From contig JAGBSL010000015.1 in the NCBI GenBank assembly GCA_017631875.1, positions 7,924 through 71,923 on the forward strand: DNA of 64,000 bases. The letters run 5' to 3'. The translations under genes and the position numbers were made by a program. The notes under the pieces are model-generated. The model ran no database searches. It was not told the DNA's origin and saw only the letters and a list, made by a program, of their open reading frames with translations. This stretch comes from Bacteroidales bacterium. GTDB taxonomy: Bacteria > Bacteroidota > Bacteroidia > Bacteroidales > UBA932. Positions 41,905-50,468 of the stretch are shown here, piece by piece (within the stretch, counting starts at the first letter, position 1; each line of letters begins with the position of its first letter).

Positions 41905-41910
41905 AATTTA

Positions 41911-41946
41911 TTATTTATATATTTCGTCCCTACCCGGGACGGGCTT
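41911..41946. repeat. Copy of the CCCGGGnAGGGACGAAA repeat inside the RsmF-like 3' end
   Basis: On the minus strand the segment contains TCCCGGGTAGGGACGAAATA, then TATAAATAA, closely matching the units at 46428-46460 and 46480-46510. Here it forms the last codons and stop of the RsmF-like gene. Confidence 0.7.
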
Positions 41947-43320
41947 GATATCCATTCTGATTCGGCGGCTCTGGGGGTGGAGGCTGTTGCAGCGGTTGCC
42001 GAGGTTTTTAACAAAGCCCAAAGGAAGTCCCTGGTATCTTATGAGCAGATAGCCGAGCGGAGCCTCTGGGAATGTCACGTTGTCCCTATGCAGAAATGCC
42101 AGCGCCTTATCCCTGTCCACCTCAGCCGACGGATATGCATCCGGCGAGAGCATGATGGACAATGCCAGGTCTGCATCCGGAACAAAGTTCTTACCCTTGA
42201 CGGTTCCGAGAGCACATCCAGCCGCAAGCACATGGAGAGCCTGCTCCAACATAGTCACATCTGCCGATATGTTCTCCGGAACGGCTATCACAGTCTCCCC
42301 TTTCTGCCTGAGCACGACCTTCCTGGTAACAAGTCCGTCCAGCCCCTTAGGCAGCGGCTGCTCCTTAGTGTTCCTTGGCGTCTTGGCAGATCTGGACCTG
42401 ATCTCACGGAATTCGACATCCGATGTCTTGCGAAGTGCCGAGCAATACTGTCCTTCGCCGTCCACATGCCCCGGAACAAGGTTATAGCCCACTTCGGTCC
42501 TGATCACACCCGGCATGCCTCCGAGCACATCTTCTGCAAAGATGCACTCAGCACCAAGTTCCTGTGCGGCCCAAAGGACATTAAGGTCATTTTCATATCT
42601 GTTGAATGTGCAGGTCGAATATATGAAGATGCCGCCAGGCGCAAGCGACGGCCAGACATCGGCAAGTATCCTTCTCTGGCGTGCCTGACAAAGTGCAACA
42701 TTATCCTCAGACCATTGGCGCACTGCTTCCTCGTCCTTACGGAACATACCCTCGCCAGAGCAAGGAACGTCAGCCAATATGATATCGAAATATCCCGGCA
42801 GCGACGGAAACGCGTTAGGGTCATCAGATGTCACGACGACATTAGGATCACCCCACAATGCGACATTGGCTGCCAGAACTCCGGCTCTGGCCTTCATGAC
42901 CTCATTCGACACGAGGATGAATCCGTCCCCCAATGCCTCCCGAAGCGACGCTGCCAAGTCAGTAGTCTTTCCTCCCGGAGCAGCACAAAGATCCAGAACC
43001 CTCAAAGGTCTTCCCTCCGGCTTCCTTACCTGCGCGAGAAGTTTCCTGAACGCATAACCGACAAACATCGAAGAGGAGTCCTGTACATAATAGGCTCCTG
43101 CATGAAACAGCGGATCAAGGGTGAACACCGGTCTCTGCTGCAACTTCCTTCCGTGCTCCGCCCACAGCACCGGTTCCCCCTCCACTCCTGACGACGGCTT
43201 GAAGGGATTAAGACGCACCGAAACGGATGCGGGTGCATCAAATGCAGAAAAAGCGACAAGCGCGTTTTCGCGCCCTATCGCCTCTTCCATGTATTTCCTG
43301 AATGTATCTCCTATGATCAT
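41911..43320 (-). CDS. RsmF-like rRNA cytosine-5 methyltransferase (NOL1/NOP2/Sun family)
   Basis: The 469-aa enzyme transfers a methyl group from SAM to a cytosine of rRNA. Motifs: VLDLCAAPGGKTTDLA (SAM site), DVPCSGEGMF and YSTCTFNRYEND, which carry the two conserved Cys. A C-terminal RNA-binding part follows and ends LGNRCNSLHPQSRRIR. The last 11 residues (KPVPGRDEIYK) are encoded by an intergenic-type repeat (41911-41946) and look like a recent extension. Start overlaps the SRPBCC gene stop by 4 nt (ATGA). Confidence 0.9.
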   Translation of the reverse strand: MIIGDTFRKYMEEAIGRENALVAFSAFDAPASVSVRLNPFKPSSGVEGEPVLWAEHGRKLQQRPVFTLDPLFHAGAYYVQDSSSMFVGYAFRKLLAQVRKPEGRPLRVLDLCAAPGGKTTDLAASLREALGDGFILVSNEVMKARAGVLAANVALWGDPNVVVTSDDPNAFPSLPGYFDIILADVPCSGEGMFRKDEEAVRQWSEDNVALCQARQRRILADVWPSLAPGGIFIYSTCTFNRYENDLNVLWAAQELGAECIFAEDVLGGMPGVIRTEVGYNLVPGHVDGEGQYCSALRKTSDVEFREIRSRSAKTPRNTKEQPLPKGLDGLVTRKVVLRQKGETVIAVPENISADVTMLEQALHVLAAGCALGTVKGKNFVPDADLALSIMLSPDAYPSAEVDRDKALAFLHRDNVTFPEAPLGYLLIRYQGLPLGFVKNLGNRCNSLHPQSRRIRMDIKPVPGRDEIYK

Positions 43321-43760
43321 TTACTGAACATTGACGGGTCAAAACCCTCAGGCATCCTGCCTTCCGACATATCGACCAGTGAATCCACGACCTTATCCAG
43401 AGCATCCTTTATCTTGCCACCGAGGATCGCCTTCATCATGAAGTTAAGGTCCGCATCCACTACGATCTGGAACTCGGTCTTATAAGGGTCGGACGCAGGA
43501 TTGAAATGCAAGGTAAGGTTGAACTTGAAGGGAGCGCCATCATCCGCATAGCAGATTTTCGAATATGGAACCCTCTCGGTCACCTTCACTCCAATGCTGA
43601 AGCCTTGAACCTGGGCATGAATCCAGTCATAATCAGCCTCCACCCCTTCCTTTTTGTCCTCAGGAAGCATGGCAACGAAGTTGCGCATGTCGGTAAAAAG
43701 CATGAACAGCTCGTACGGAGCCTTGGACACAACGCCCTTTTTACTGCTTATTTCCACCAT
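43317..43760 (-). CDS. SRPBCC/START-like domain protein
   Basis: The 147-aa protein has a helix-grip-fold pattern: an N-terminal strand (SSKKGVVSKAPYELFMLFTD), central antiparallel strands and a C-terminal helix (ILGGKIKDALDKVVDSLVDM). SRPBCC proteins bind hydrophobic ligands; the ligand here is unknown. It overlaps the RsmF-like start by 4 nt and follows pyrE by 3 nt, so the three appear to be one operon. Confidence 0.75.
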   Translation of the reverse strand: MVEISSKKGVVSKAPYELFMLFTDMRNFVAMLPEDKKEGVEADYDWIHAQVQGFSIGVKVTERVPYSKICYADDGAPFKFNLTLHFNPASDPYKTEFQIVVDADLNFMMKAILGGKIKDALDKVVDSLVDMSEGRMPEGFDPSMFSK

Positions 43761-43763
43761 GTC

Positions 43764-44402
43764 CTACTCGTTCTTTCCCCAGGTAGAAGGAGATATTCTC
43801 CACTCCTTGAGCACTTCCTTCTCGCTTTCCTTGACATATCCGATCTCGGTAGCCACCTCAATCAGAGTGTCATAATTTGAAAGAGTTGTAAGCTCAACAT
43901 TTGAGTCCTCGAATGCCTTGCGTGCCTGGTTGAAGTTGTATGAGAAGATCGCCACCATTCCGAGAACGTCAGCTCCTGCATTCACGAGCGCGTTCTTGGC
44001 AGCGAGGCTGCTCATTCCCGTAGAGATAAGATCCTCTACGATTACCACCTTTGCTCCTTCCTCGAGCAGACCCTCGATCTGCGAGCCTGTTCCATGATCC
44101 TTTGGTTTAGGTCTTACATAGCAGAACGGCTTGCCGAGGATGTGGGCCACGAGATAACCGTGTGCAATGGCGCCTGTTGCGACACCTGCAATCACCTCTA
44201 CTTCAGGATAGTTCTTCCTGATGATATCGGCCATCCACTTGCAGATACTCTCGCGGATTTCAGGATATGAGAGCACCTTTCTGTTATCACAATATATCGG
44301 AGACTTCCATCCTGATGCCCATGTAAACGGGTTCTCCGGTCTCAACATAACAGCCTTGATGTCCAGAAGGGACTTGGCTACTGCTTTCTCGATTGCTTCC
44401 AT
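43764..44402 (-). CDS. pyrE: Orotate phosphoribosyltransferase
   Basis: The 212-aa enzyme makes OMP from orotate and PRPP in pyrimidine synthesis. The PRPP-binding motif VVIVEDLISTGMSS and the loop YVRPKPKDHGTG are visible, as is the N-terminal NPFTWASGWKSPIYCD. It is first in the pyrE-SRPBCC-rsmF operon. A TAACTTTG promoter element lies upstream. Confidence 0.95.
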   Translation of the reverse strand: MEAIEKAVAKSLLDIKAVMLRPENPFTWASGWKSPIYCDNRKVLSYPEIRESICKWMADIIRKNYPEVEVIAGVATGAIAHGYLVAHILGKPFCYVRPKPKDHGTGSQIEGLLEEGAKVVIVEDLISTGMSSLAAKNALVNAGADVLGMVAIFSYNFNQARKAFEDSNVELTTLSNYDTLIEVATEIGYVKESEKEVLKEWRISPSTWGKNE

Positions 44403-44433
44403 AGTATTATTTTATTTTCAAAGTTCTTCTACT

Positions 44434-44441
44434 TATATTTG
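44434..44441 (+). promoter_or_regulatory. -7 element TATATTTG for the Nudix gene
   Basis: It matches TAnnTTTG, 55 nt upstream of the ATG at 44497. It lies in a 94-bp divergent spacer with pyrE. Confidence 0.5.
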
Positions 44442-44454
44442 CGGGCGCATTCGG

Positions 44455-44462
44455 CAAAGTTA
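44455..44462 (-). promoter_or_regulatory. -7 element TAACTTTG for pyrE
   Basis: The minus-strand TAACTTTG matches TAnnTTTG, 52 nt upstream of the pyrE ATG. It overlaps the Nudix leader region, so the two promoters are interleaved. Confidence 0.5.
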
Positions 44463-44496
44463 ATAAATTTATTATAATTAGTATAATTATATCGCG

Positions 44497-45108
44497 ATGC
44501 ACAAGATATACATCGAAAAAAGATGCATCATAATATGTCCCCCTGACGAGCTGTCCTTGTCAGATCCGAACGCCATACTATACAATATCGGTACCAGTGT
44601 GGACATCCCTGCCCTGGTAGGCCTGTTCGAAGCGTCTGAAACTCTCGCAAAAGTATTCATACCGACCGACGACATCGAAGGCACCTACAGAAGGATATGC
44701 GCGGAATTCGTGGAGGTGAACGCCGGCGGCGGACTTGTGTCCAACAGGAGAGGAGACTACCTGCTCATCAACAGGAACGGCCTGTGGGATCTTCCCAAGG
44801 GACATCAGGACCCTGGTGAAGATATCAGCGTGACGGCTTTGCGCGAAGTGCAGGAGGAGACCGGCATAGACGAACTCATGCTCCGGGACCTCATCTGCAT
44901 CACCGACCACTGCTACATACGCGACGGAAAGTGGCACCTCAAGCACACATGGTGGTACGACATGCTATATACAGACCCGACAGACCTCACCCCTCAGACC
45001 GAAGAAGACATCACCAAGGCAGCATGGGTTGCAAAATCGAGCCTGCCACCATTCCTTCTGAACACATATCCATCTATCGTTGAGGTATTCCGCGAAGCTA
45101 AAATATGA
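44497..45108 (+). CDS. Nudix hydrolase
   Basis: The 203-aa protein has a complete Nudix box, GHQDPGE (Gly 102 to Glu 108) then REVQEETGI (Arg 116 to Ile 124), fitting GX5EX7REUXEEXGU. Nudix enzymes hydrolyse nucleoside diphosphates linked to another group; the substrate is unknown. About 75 residues precede the Nudix fold and have no recognised domain. It is monocistronic by spacing. Confidence 0.9.
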   Translation: MHKIYIEKRCIIICPPDELSLSDPNAILYNIGTSVDIPALVGLFEASETLAKVFIPTDDIEGTYRRICAEFVEVNAGGGLVSNRRGDYLLINRNGLWDLPKGHQDPGEDISVTALREVQEETGIDELMLRDLICITDHCYIRDGKWHLKHTWWYDMLYTDPTDLTPQTEEDITKAAWVAKSSLPPFLLNTYPSIVEVFREAKI

Positions 45109-45199
45109 TTTTTTGACAAAAAGGCCCGCTTATTGAAACCTTTTTGCAAAAAACTCGTATAATATATTGATTTTGTGACTATAAATTTTAAAGCATCAT

Positions 45200-46249
45200 A
45201 TGAAACTTTCACAATTCCAGTTCGTACTTCCGGCTGAAAAGATCGCATCAGAACCGCCTAGATGGCGCGACGAGTGCAAGCTGATGGTCCTCAACAAAAA
45301 GACAGGAGAAATCGAGCACAAGCTCTTCAAAGATATACTTGACTACTTCGAAAAGGGCGACACATTCGTCCTTAACGACACAAAGGTATTCCCTGCAAAG
45401 CTCCGCGGAAACAAGGAGAAGACAGGCGCCGACATCGAGGTATTCCTCCTGAGGGAGCTCAACCGCGAGCAGAGGCTCTGGGACGTGATTGTCGAGCCTG
45501 CGAGGAAGATCAGAATCGGAAACAAACTGTATTTCGGTGAGGACGACAGCCTTGTAGCTGAAGTTATCGACAACACGACTTCAAGAGGCCGTACGCTCCG
45601 CTTCCTGTACGACGGAAGCTACGAGGACTTCAAGGAGACCCTCTTCGGACTCGGACAGACACCGGTTCCGGACTGGGTAAAGACCGAGATCACTCCGGAG
45701 GATGCAGAGAACTTCCAGACCATCTTCGCAAAGCACGAAGGTGCCGTTTCTGCTCCTGCGGCAGGACTCCACTTCAGCCGTGAGCTCTTCAACAGAATGA
45801 TCCTCAAGGACATCAACAAGGCATTCATCACTCTGCACATGGGTATCGGACACTTCAGAGAGGTGGACGTTGAAGACCTCTCGAAGCACAAGATGGACTC
45901 TGAGAGGCTGATCATCACAGAGGATGCAGCACGTCAGATCAATAGCACAAGGAAGGCTGGCCACAAGGTTCTCGCAGTAGGCATCACTGTGATCCGAGGC
46001 CTTGAAACATATACGACCACCAACGACGAGGTCAATGCTTATGACGGATGGACAAACAAGTTCATCTTCCCGCCATACAGATTTGCAATTCCGGACGCTA
46101 TCGTATCTAACTTCCACCGCCCAGGCTCAACCATGCTCATGTCCGTTGCCGCGTTCGGAGGATACGAGAACGTCATGAAGGCATACAGGACAGCCCTTGA
46201 GATGGACTACAAGTTCGGCCCTTACGGCGACGCTCTCCTTATCATCTGA
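45200..46249 (+). CDS. queA: tRNA S-adenosylmethionine ribosyltransferase-isomerase
   Basis: The 349-aa enzyme forms epoxyqueuosine in tRNA from the preQ1-modified base and SAM. Conserved stretches: N-terminal PAEKIASEPPRWRDECKLMV, HEGAVSAPAAGLHFS, ITLHMGIGHFREV and SNFHRPGSTMLMSV. Length is typical. A terminator lies downstream (46325-46366). Confidence 0.95.
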   Translation: MKLSQFQFVLPAEKIASEPPRWRDECKLMVLNKKTGEIEHKLFKDILDYFEKGDTFVLNDTKVFPAKLRGNKEKTGADIEVFLLRELNREQRLWDVIVEPARKIRIGNKLYFGEDDSLVAEVIDNTTSRGRTLRFLYDGSYEDFKETLFGLGQTPVPDWVKTEITPEDAENFQTIFAKHEGAVSAPAAGLHFSRELFNRMILKDINKAFITLHMGIGHFREVDVEDLSKHKMDSERLIITEDAARQINSTRKAGHKVLAVGITVIRGLETYTTTNDEVNAYDGWTNKFIFPPYRFAIPDAIVSNFHRPGSTMLMSVAAFGGYENVMKAYRTALEMDYKFGPYGDALLII

Positions 46250-46324
46250 TGCCCGCAGACATCTGGTGATTTTAAAAAAACAGACATGATTTTAAAATAA
46301 AGAAAAAGTTTGTTTAAAATAAAT

Positions 46325-46366
46325 AAAAATCGGCATTTGGCATGCGCCAGGTGCCGATTTTTCTTT
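46325..46366 (+). terminator. Intrinsic terminator after queA
   Basis: The stem AAAAATCGGCA / TGCCGATTTTT (46325-46335 and 46352-46362) has an inner TGGC/GCCA stem and is followed by TCTTTATT. It lies 75 nt past the queA stop. Confidence 0.8.
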
Positions 46367-46371
46367 ATTCA

Positions 46372-46397
46372 TTTGTCCTCCCGGCCGGGAGGACAAA
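46372..46397. repeat. 26-bp perfect palindrome
   Basis: The two 13-bp halves, TTTGTCCTCCCGG and CCGGGAGGACAAA, are exact reverse complements with no spacer. It lies in the 268-bp spacer between queA and dprA. Confidence 0.85.
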
Positions 46398-46401
46398 CTA
46401 G

Positions 46402-46510
46402 TCCAAAAGGCTCGAAGAACTTTTGGCTCGTCCCGAGTAGGGACGAAAAATATTAAATGATCCAAAAGTCTTTTGGATCCTCCCGGGCAGGGACGAAAAA
46501 TATTAAATGA
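46402..46510. repeat. Two imperfect tandem units ending AGGGACGAAAAATATTAAATGA-type
   Basis: Unit 1 spans 46402-46460 and unit 2 46461-46510. Both begin TCCAAAAG, contain a CCAAAAG...CTTTTGG or ATCCAAAA...TTTTGGAT hairpin and a TCCCG-nn-AGGGACGA hairpin, and end with an identical 22-bp tail; the tails start exactly 50 bp apart (46439 and 46489). Unit 2 ends 7 bp before the dprA ATG. The rest of this spacer holds the queA terminator and no gene. Confidence 0.8.
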
Positions 46511-46517
46511 CAAACAA

Positions 46518-47690
46518 ATGAACAGTTTTGAAGAGAAGGCATGCCTCTGCGCCTTGAGCAGGATCTTTGGATTCGAGCCGAAACAGGGGCTTGCGCTTAT
46601 AGAGCGCATGGGATGTGCCAGCGCAGTTTTTGCGCTAGACAAGGACGGACTCGACGAACTGCTGGGACCATATTGCAGACAGCGGTTCCAGATCAGGCAG
46701 ACTGCGTTTTTTGACGCAGTCAGAGAACTTGAAGCACTAGAAAAGACGGGCGTCGAATTTGTCGGATGGGGGCAGGAAGGATACCCCCTCATGCTCACAG
46801 AATGCCCCGATCCACCAATAGGGCTATATATCAAGAGCTCCACCCGTCCGCAAGACCTGTGGAGCAGACCGAAGAACATCGCAGTGGTCGGAACCAGAGA
46901 CATCTCTCCATACGGCAAGGAATGGTGCGCAAAAGTAGTGGGAGGCCTTGCCGAAACCCAGCAGAAGCCCCTTATTGTCAGTGGCTTGGCACTAGGTACC
47001 GACATCTGCGCACATAGGACGGCAATCGAGCGCGGACTGCCGACTATCGCCGTAATGCCGACCGGTCCCGATGCCGTCTACCCGCACAGACACCTGGCAT
47101 TCGCCGACCAGCTCTGCCGCACTCCGGGATGCGCGCTGATCACGGACTACCCGCCCGGCACGGCTCCGCTTCCGGTAAACTTCCTCCGCAGGAACCGCAT
47201 CATCGCTGGCCTCAGCCATGCCACCGTACTTATAGAATCCAAGATAAAGGGAGGAGGCATGATGACTGCCAGACTGGCATTCTCTTACGACAGGGACGTG
47301 TTCGCGCTCCCGGGCAGGGTAGACGATATCAGGTCACAGGGATGCAACAAGATGATTGCTGAAAAAATTGCCGAACCGCTGGTCAGCGTGGAAAGTTTTC
47401 TCAAGTCTGTCTCACTGGACCGTACAAGCATCGCCTCTAACAGGGCGGATACCCTTGCTGCGGTCGAATCTTTCTACGGAGACAGCTGCGGGAAGGACAC
47501 CGTCCGCGAGATTGCGGCGCTGCTTGAATGCATCAGGAAGAACCGCGGCGCAACAATCGAGGAACTGGGAATCATGACCGGCATTGAATACGGCAAAGCA
47601 TCATCACTGATCTCCATGCTCGAGCTTGACGGCTTCATATCCATAGACCTGCTCCAGAGATGCTGCATCATATCGGAGAAAATGCGCTGA
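46518..47690 (+). CDS. dprA: DNA-processing protein DprA (Smf)
   Basis: The start is the ATG at 46518 (MNSFEEKAC), after the repeats; upstream in-frame codons lie within the repeat. The 390-aa protein has an N-terminal HhH-like part, a Rossmann-like DprA core (VVGTRDISPYGKEWC, SGLALGTDICAHRTAI, RRNRIIAGLSHATVLIES, KGGGMMTARLAF) and a C-terminal winged-helix-like region (NRGATIEELGIMTGIEYGKA). DprA loads RecA on incoming single-stranded DNA during transformation. No other competence gene is in the window. Confidence 0.93.
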   Translation: MNSFEEKACLCALSRIFGFEPKQGLALIERMGCASAVFALDKDGLDELLGPYCRQRFQIRQTAFFDAVRELEALEKTGVEFVGWGQEGYPLMLTECPDPPIGLYIKSSTRPQDLWSRPKNIAVVGTRDISPYGKEWCAKVVGGLAETQQKPLIVSGLALGTDICAHRTAIERGLPTIAVMPTGPDAVYPHRHLAFADQLCRTPGCALITDYPPGTAPLPVNFLRRNRIIAGLSHATVLIESKIKGGGMMTARLAFSYDRDVFALPGRVDDIRSQGCNKMIAEKIAEPLVSVESFLKSVSLDRTSIASNRADTLAAVESFYGDSCGKDTVREIAALLECIRKNRGATIEELGIMTGIEYGKASSLISMLELDGFISIDLLQRCCIISEKMR

Positions 47691-47723
47691 TTTTAAAAGG
47701 AAAATGCGTAGATTTGCATTTAT

Positions 47724-48491
47724 ATGCATTTCGTTGACACACATACACATCTTTATGACGAAGCATTCGCCGGCGAAGAGGCCCTGGCTGTCGCCAGAGC
47801 TATCGAGGCCGGAGTCACAAAGATGATATTGCCAGACATCGACTCGCAGACGCGCGAGGCGATGCTTAAGCTTGCGGACAGACATGAAGGCACGCTCTTC
47901 CCATGCATAGGCCTGCACCCTACATCGGTGGATGCCGGATGGCAGGACGAGATGCTCCAGGTAGAGAAGCATCTCGACCGAAAGATATACGCCATCGGCG
48001 AAATCGGAATGGACTGCTACTGGTCGAAGGAATTCATTCGTGAACAGGAGGAGGTTTTGCGCATACAGCTGGAAATAGCATCCCGTATGAACATGCCCGT
48101 CATCATACACTCCCGAGAATCCACTGAATTGATAATCAATATATTGAAAGAGTGTTCACATCTTGGACTGCGAGGAGTTTTCCACGCCTTCAGCGGAAGC
48201 GCTGAAACATTCAGGGAACTGCAGAAGACGGGAGATTGGTACATAGGCATCGGAGGAGTACTGACTTACAAAAAGGCTTCAATTGCCGAAACCGTCAAGC
48301 AGATTCCCCTGGAGCGGATCATGCTTGAGACCGACTCTCCGTACCTCACCCCAGTCCCGTTCCGAGGCAAGAGGAACGAAAGCAGCTATATCCCACACAT
48401 CGCAGGAAGACTGGCCGAACTGTGCGGAACCACTCTAGAGGAGGTAGCGCACACCACAACTGAAAACGCACAAAAATTATTCGGAATATGA
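47724..48491 (+). CDS. TatD-family metal-dependent hydrolase
   Basis: The 255-aa protein has the metal ligands VDTHTHL (His 7, His 9), GEIGMDCYW (Glu), IIHSRES (His), FHAFSG and LETDSPYLTP (Asp). TatD proteins are 3'-5' deoxyribonucleases or related hydrolases; the exact role is not clear. It overlaps ansA by 4 nt (ATGA) and follows dprA by 33 nt. Confidence 0.93.
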   Translation: MHFVDTHTHLYDEAFAGEEALAVARAIEAGVTKMILPDIDSQTREAMLKLADRHEGTLFPCIGLHPTSVDAGWQDEMLQVEKHLDRKIYAIGEIGMDCYWSKEFIREQEEVLRIQLEIASRMNMPVIIHSRESTELIINILKECSHLGLRGVFHAFSGSAETFRELQKTGDWYIGIGGVLTYKKASIAETVKQIPLERIMLETDSPYLTPVPFRGKRNESSYIPHIAGRLAELCGTTLEEVAHTTTENAQKLFGI

Positions 48492-49531
48492 CATCAAGCC
48501 AAAAGTCATCCATCCTTCTGATTTACACAGGAGGCACCATCGGAATGAAGGTAGATCCTGCCTTGCAGGCACTTACACCGTTTGACTTCAACCAGATACT
48601 GGAGGAGGTTCCCGAGCTGAGGAAGTTCGCATACAGGATCGACTCATGGACATTCGACCCACTGATCGACTCCTCTGACGTGGAGCCTTCGCTATGGATT
48701 TCGCTCGCTGACCTGATAGAAGAAAAGTACGACGAATACGACGGCTTCGTCATCCTTCACGGCACCGATACCATGGCATATTCAGCCTCAGCCCTTAGCT
48801 TCATGATCGAGAACCTCAGCAAACCGGTAATCTTCACCGGCAGCCAGCTCCCTATCGGAATGCCGAGGACGGACGGCAAGGAGAATTTGATCTCGGCCGT
48901 GGAGATAGCGGCGGCAAAAGACGCTGACGGCCATGCTCTCGTGCCGGAAGTCTGCATATGCTTCGACAACATCCTGATGAGAGGAAACAGGACATGCAAG
49001 ATGAATTCAGACAATTTCAGAGCGTTCCGTTCGGAGAATCTTCCGCCTCTTGCCGAAGCGGGCATCAACATCAGATACAACACCGGAATCATACGTCGTC
49101 CGGCATCTTGGGATGATGCGCCCATCTTCCGCAAAGCCCTGGACACCAGGGTTTCCATACTTAAGATGCACCCGGGAATAACTCCGCAGATAGTCCGCGA
49201 CATCATGTGCAGTCCGGACACCAGAGCGGTGATCATCGAGACATACGGAGCAGGCAATGCCCCGTCGAAGGAATGGTTCCTCAAGATCGTACAGGAGGCT
49301 GCCGGCATGGGCAAGATCATACTCAATGTGACTCAATGTATTGCGGGCAGCGTAAATATGGACATCTACGCTACAGGCAAGTGTCTTAAAGACGCCGGAG
49401 TCGTCAGCGGTTACGACAGCACTACGGAAAGCGCTCTGGCAAAGTTGTTCTACCTTTTGGGAACTTTCCAGGACAACGAACAGGTGAAGATGCTTCTTGA
49501 GGAAGACCTGAGGGGAGAAATATCAAAATAA
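48488..49531 (+). CDS. ansA: L-asparaginase, type I (cytoplasmic)
   Basis: The 347-aa enzyme deamidates Asn to Asp. The first active-site motif YTGGTIGM is at residues 13-20 and the second is LHGTDTMAYSAS; both catalytic Thr are present. No signal peptide, so it is the cytoplasmic type. Translation is probably coupled to the tatD-like gene through the 4-nt overlap. Confidence 0.93.
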   Translation: MTSSQKSSILLIYTGGTIGMKVDPALQALTPFDFNQILEEVPELRKFAYRIDSWTFDPLIDSSDVEPSLWISLADLIEEKYDEYDGFVILHGTDTMAYSASALSFMIENLSKPVIFTGSQLPIGMPRTDGKENLISAVEIAAAKDADGHALVPEVCICFDNILMRGNRTCKMNSDNFRAFRSENLPPLAEAGINIRYNTGIIRRPASWDDAPIFRKALDTRVSILKMHPGITPQIVRDIMCSPDTRAVIIETYGAGNAPSKEWFLKIVQEAAGMGKIILNVTQCIAGSVNMDIYATGKCLKDAGVVSGYDSTTESALAKLFYLLGTFQDNEQVKMLLEEDLRGEISK

Positions 49532-49665
49532 TTATTGCTGATTGAAAATTAATTGCTAAATTGCACCGCATTTTTGGAGGGGCATATAATGTCCTGATGG
49601 GAAAGTTTGATATTAACTAAAAACAAATCAATAACTTTAATCAATCAAACAACACAAAAACAATT

Positions 49666-50451
49666 ATGAAAAAAATTTTCATGTTTTTGGCAGTAATGGG
49701 CGTTATGGCCTTTTCTGCACAGAACGCAGCAGCTCAGGACGAGCAGCCTGCTGACACAACAGCAACTGAGATGGTAGCTGAGGCTACTGAGGCTACTGAC
49801 GAGCTTCCTGAGGAGGTTCCTATGCATCAGGCCCTCAAGACCAAGTTCATCGAAGGTGGTGCCGGCTTCATGGCCCTTGTAATTGCCTGCCTTATCCTCG
49901 GTCTCGCTCTTTGTATCGAGCGTATCCTTTACCTCGCTCTCTCTAAGACAAACACCAAGAAGCTCCTCAAGGACATCGAGGCTGCAATGCAGAACGGTGG
50001 TGCTGAGGCTGCAAAGGCTGTTTGCGTAAAGACTCGCGGTCCTGTTGCTTCTATCTTCGCTCAGGCTATGATCCGTCTCGCTGACGGTCAGTCACTCGAG
50101 GAAGTTGAGAAGTCAGTTGTTTCTTACGGTGGAGTAGAGGCAAGCAAGATGGAGCAGAACCTCTCATGGATATCTCTCTTCATCGCTATCGCTCCATCAC
50201 TCGGATTCTTGGGTACAGTTATCGGTATGATCCAGGCATTCGACGCGATCATGGTTGCAGGTGACATGTCCCCAGCTGTCGTAGCAGGTGGTATGAAGGT
50301 GGCCCTCATCACTACTGTCGGTGGTTTGATCGTTGCTACTATCCTTCAGATTTTCTTCAACTACATCCTTTCACAGGTTGAGGCCCTCACAGTTGAGATG
50401 GAGGACGCTTCTATCAGCCTCATGGATATCTTGGTTAAGTATCAGAAATAA
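49666..50451 (+). CDS. ExbB/TolQ/MotA-type proton channel subunit
   Basis: The 261-aa protein has a signal-peptide-like N-terminus (AQNAAAQDEQ), a Thr/Glu-rich linker, then a helix (FMALVIACLILGLALCIERI) and two later helices with IAPSLGFLGTVIGMIQAF and GGMKVALITTVGGLIVATI, the ExbB signature. With ExbD it powers TonB-dependent receptors such as the SusC protein at 1-2598. Codon use (GCT, CGT, GAG) suggests strong expression. It heads the exbB-x-exbD-exbD operon. Confidence 0.92.
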   Translation: MKKIFMFLAVMGVMAFSAQNAAAQDEQPADTTATEMVAEATEATDELPEEVPMHQALKTKFIEGGAGFMALVIACLILGLALCIERILYLALSKTNTKKLLKDIEAAMQNGGAEAAKAVCVKTRGPVASIFAQAMIRLADGQSLEEVEKSVVSYGGVEASKMEQNLSWISLFIAIAPSLGFLGTVIGMIQAFDAIMVAGDMSPAVVAGGMKVALITTVGGLIVATILQIFFNYILSQVEALTVEMEDASISLMDILVKYQK

Positions 50452-50468
50452 TTTGACCTTAGTTTAAA

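Noticed and set aside
41905..41910. Promoter between the RsmF-like gene and the TPR gene
   Set aside because: The gap is 6 bp and the repeat there is part of the RsmF-like coding end; no TAnnTTTG at a useful place was found.
46402..46510. CRISPR-like tandem units
   Set aside because: There are only two units, internally palindromic and imperfect, without variable spacers or cas genes.
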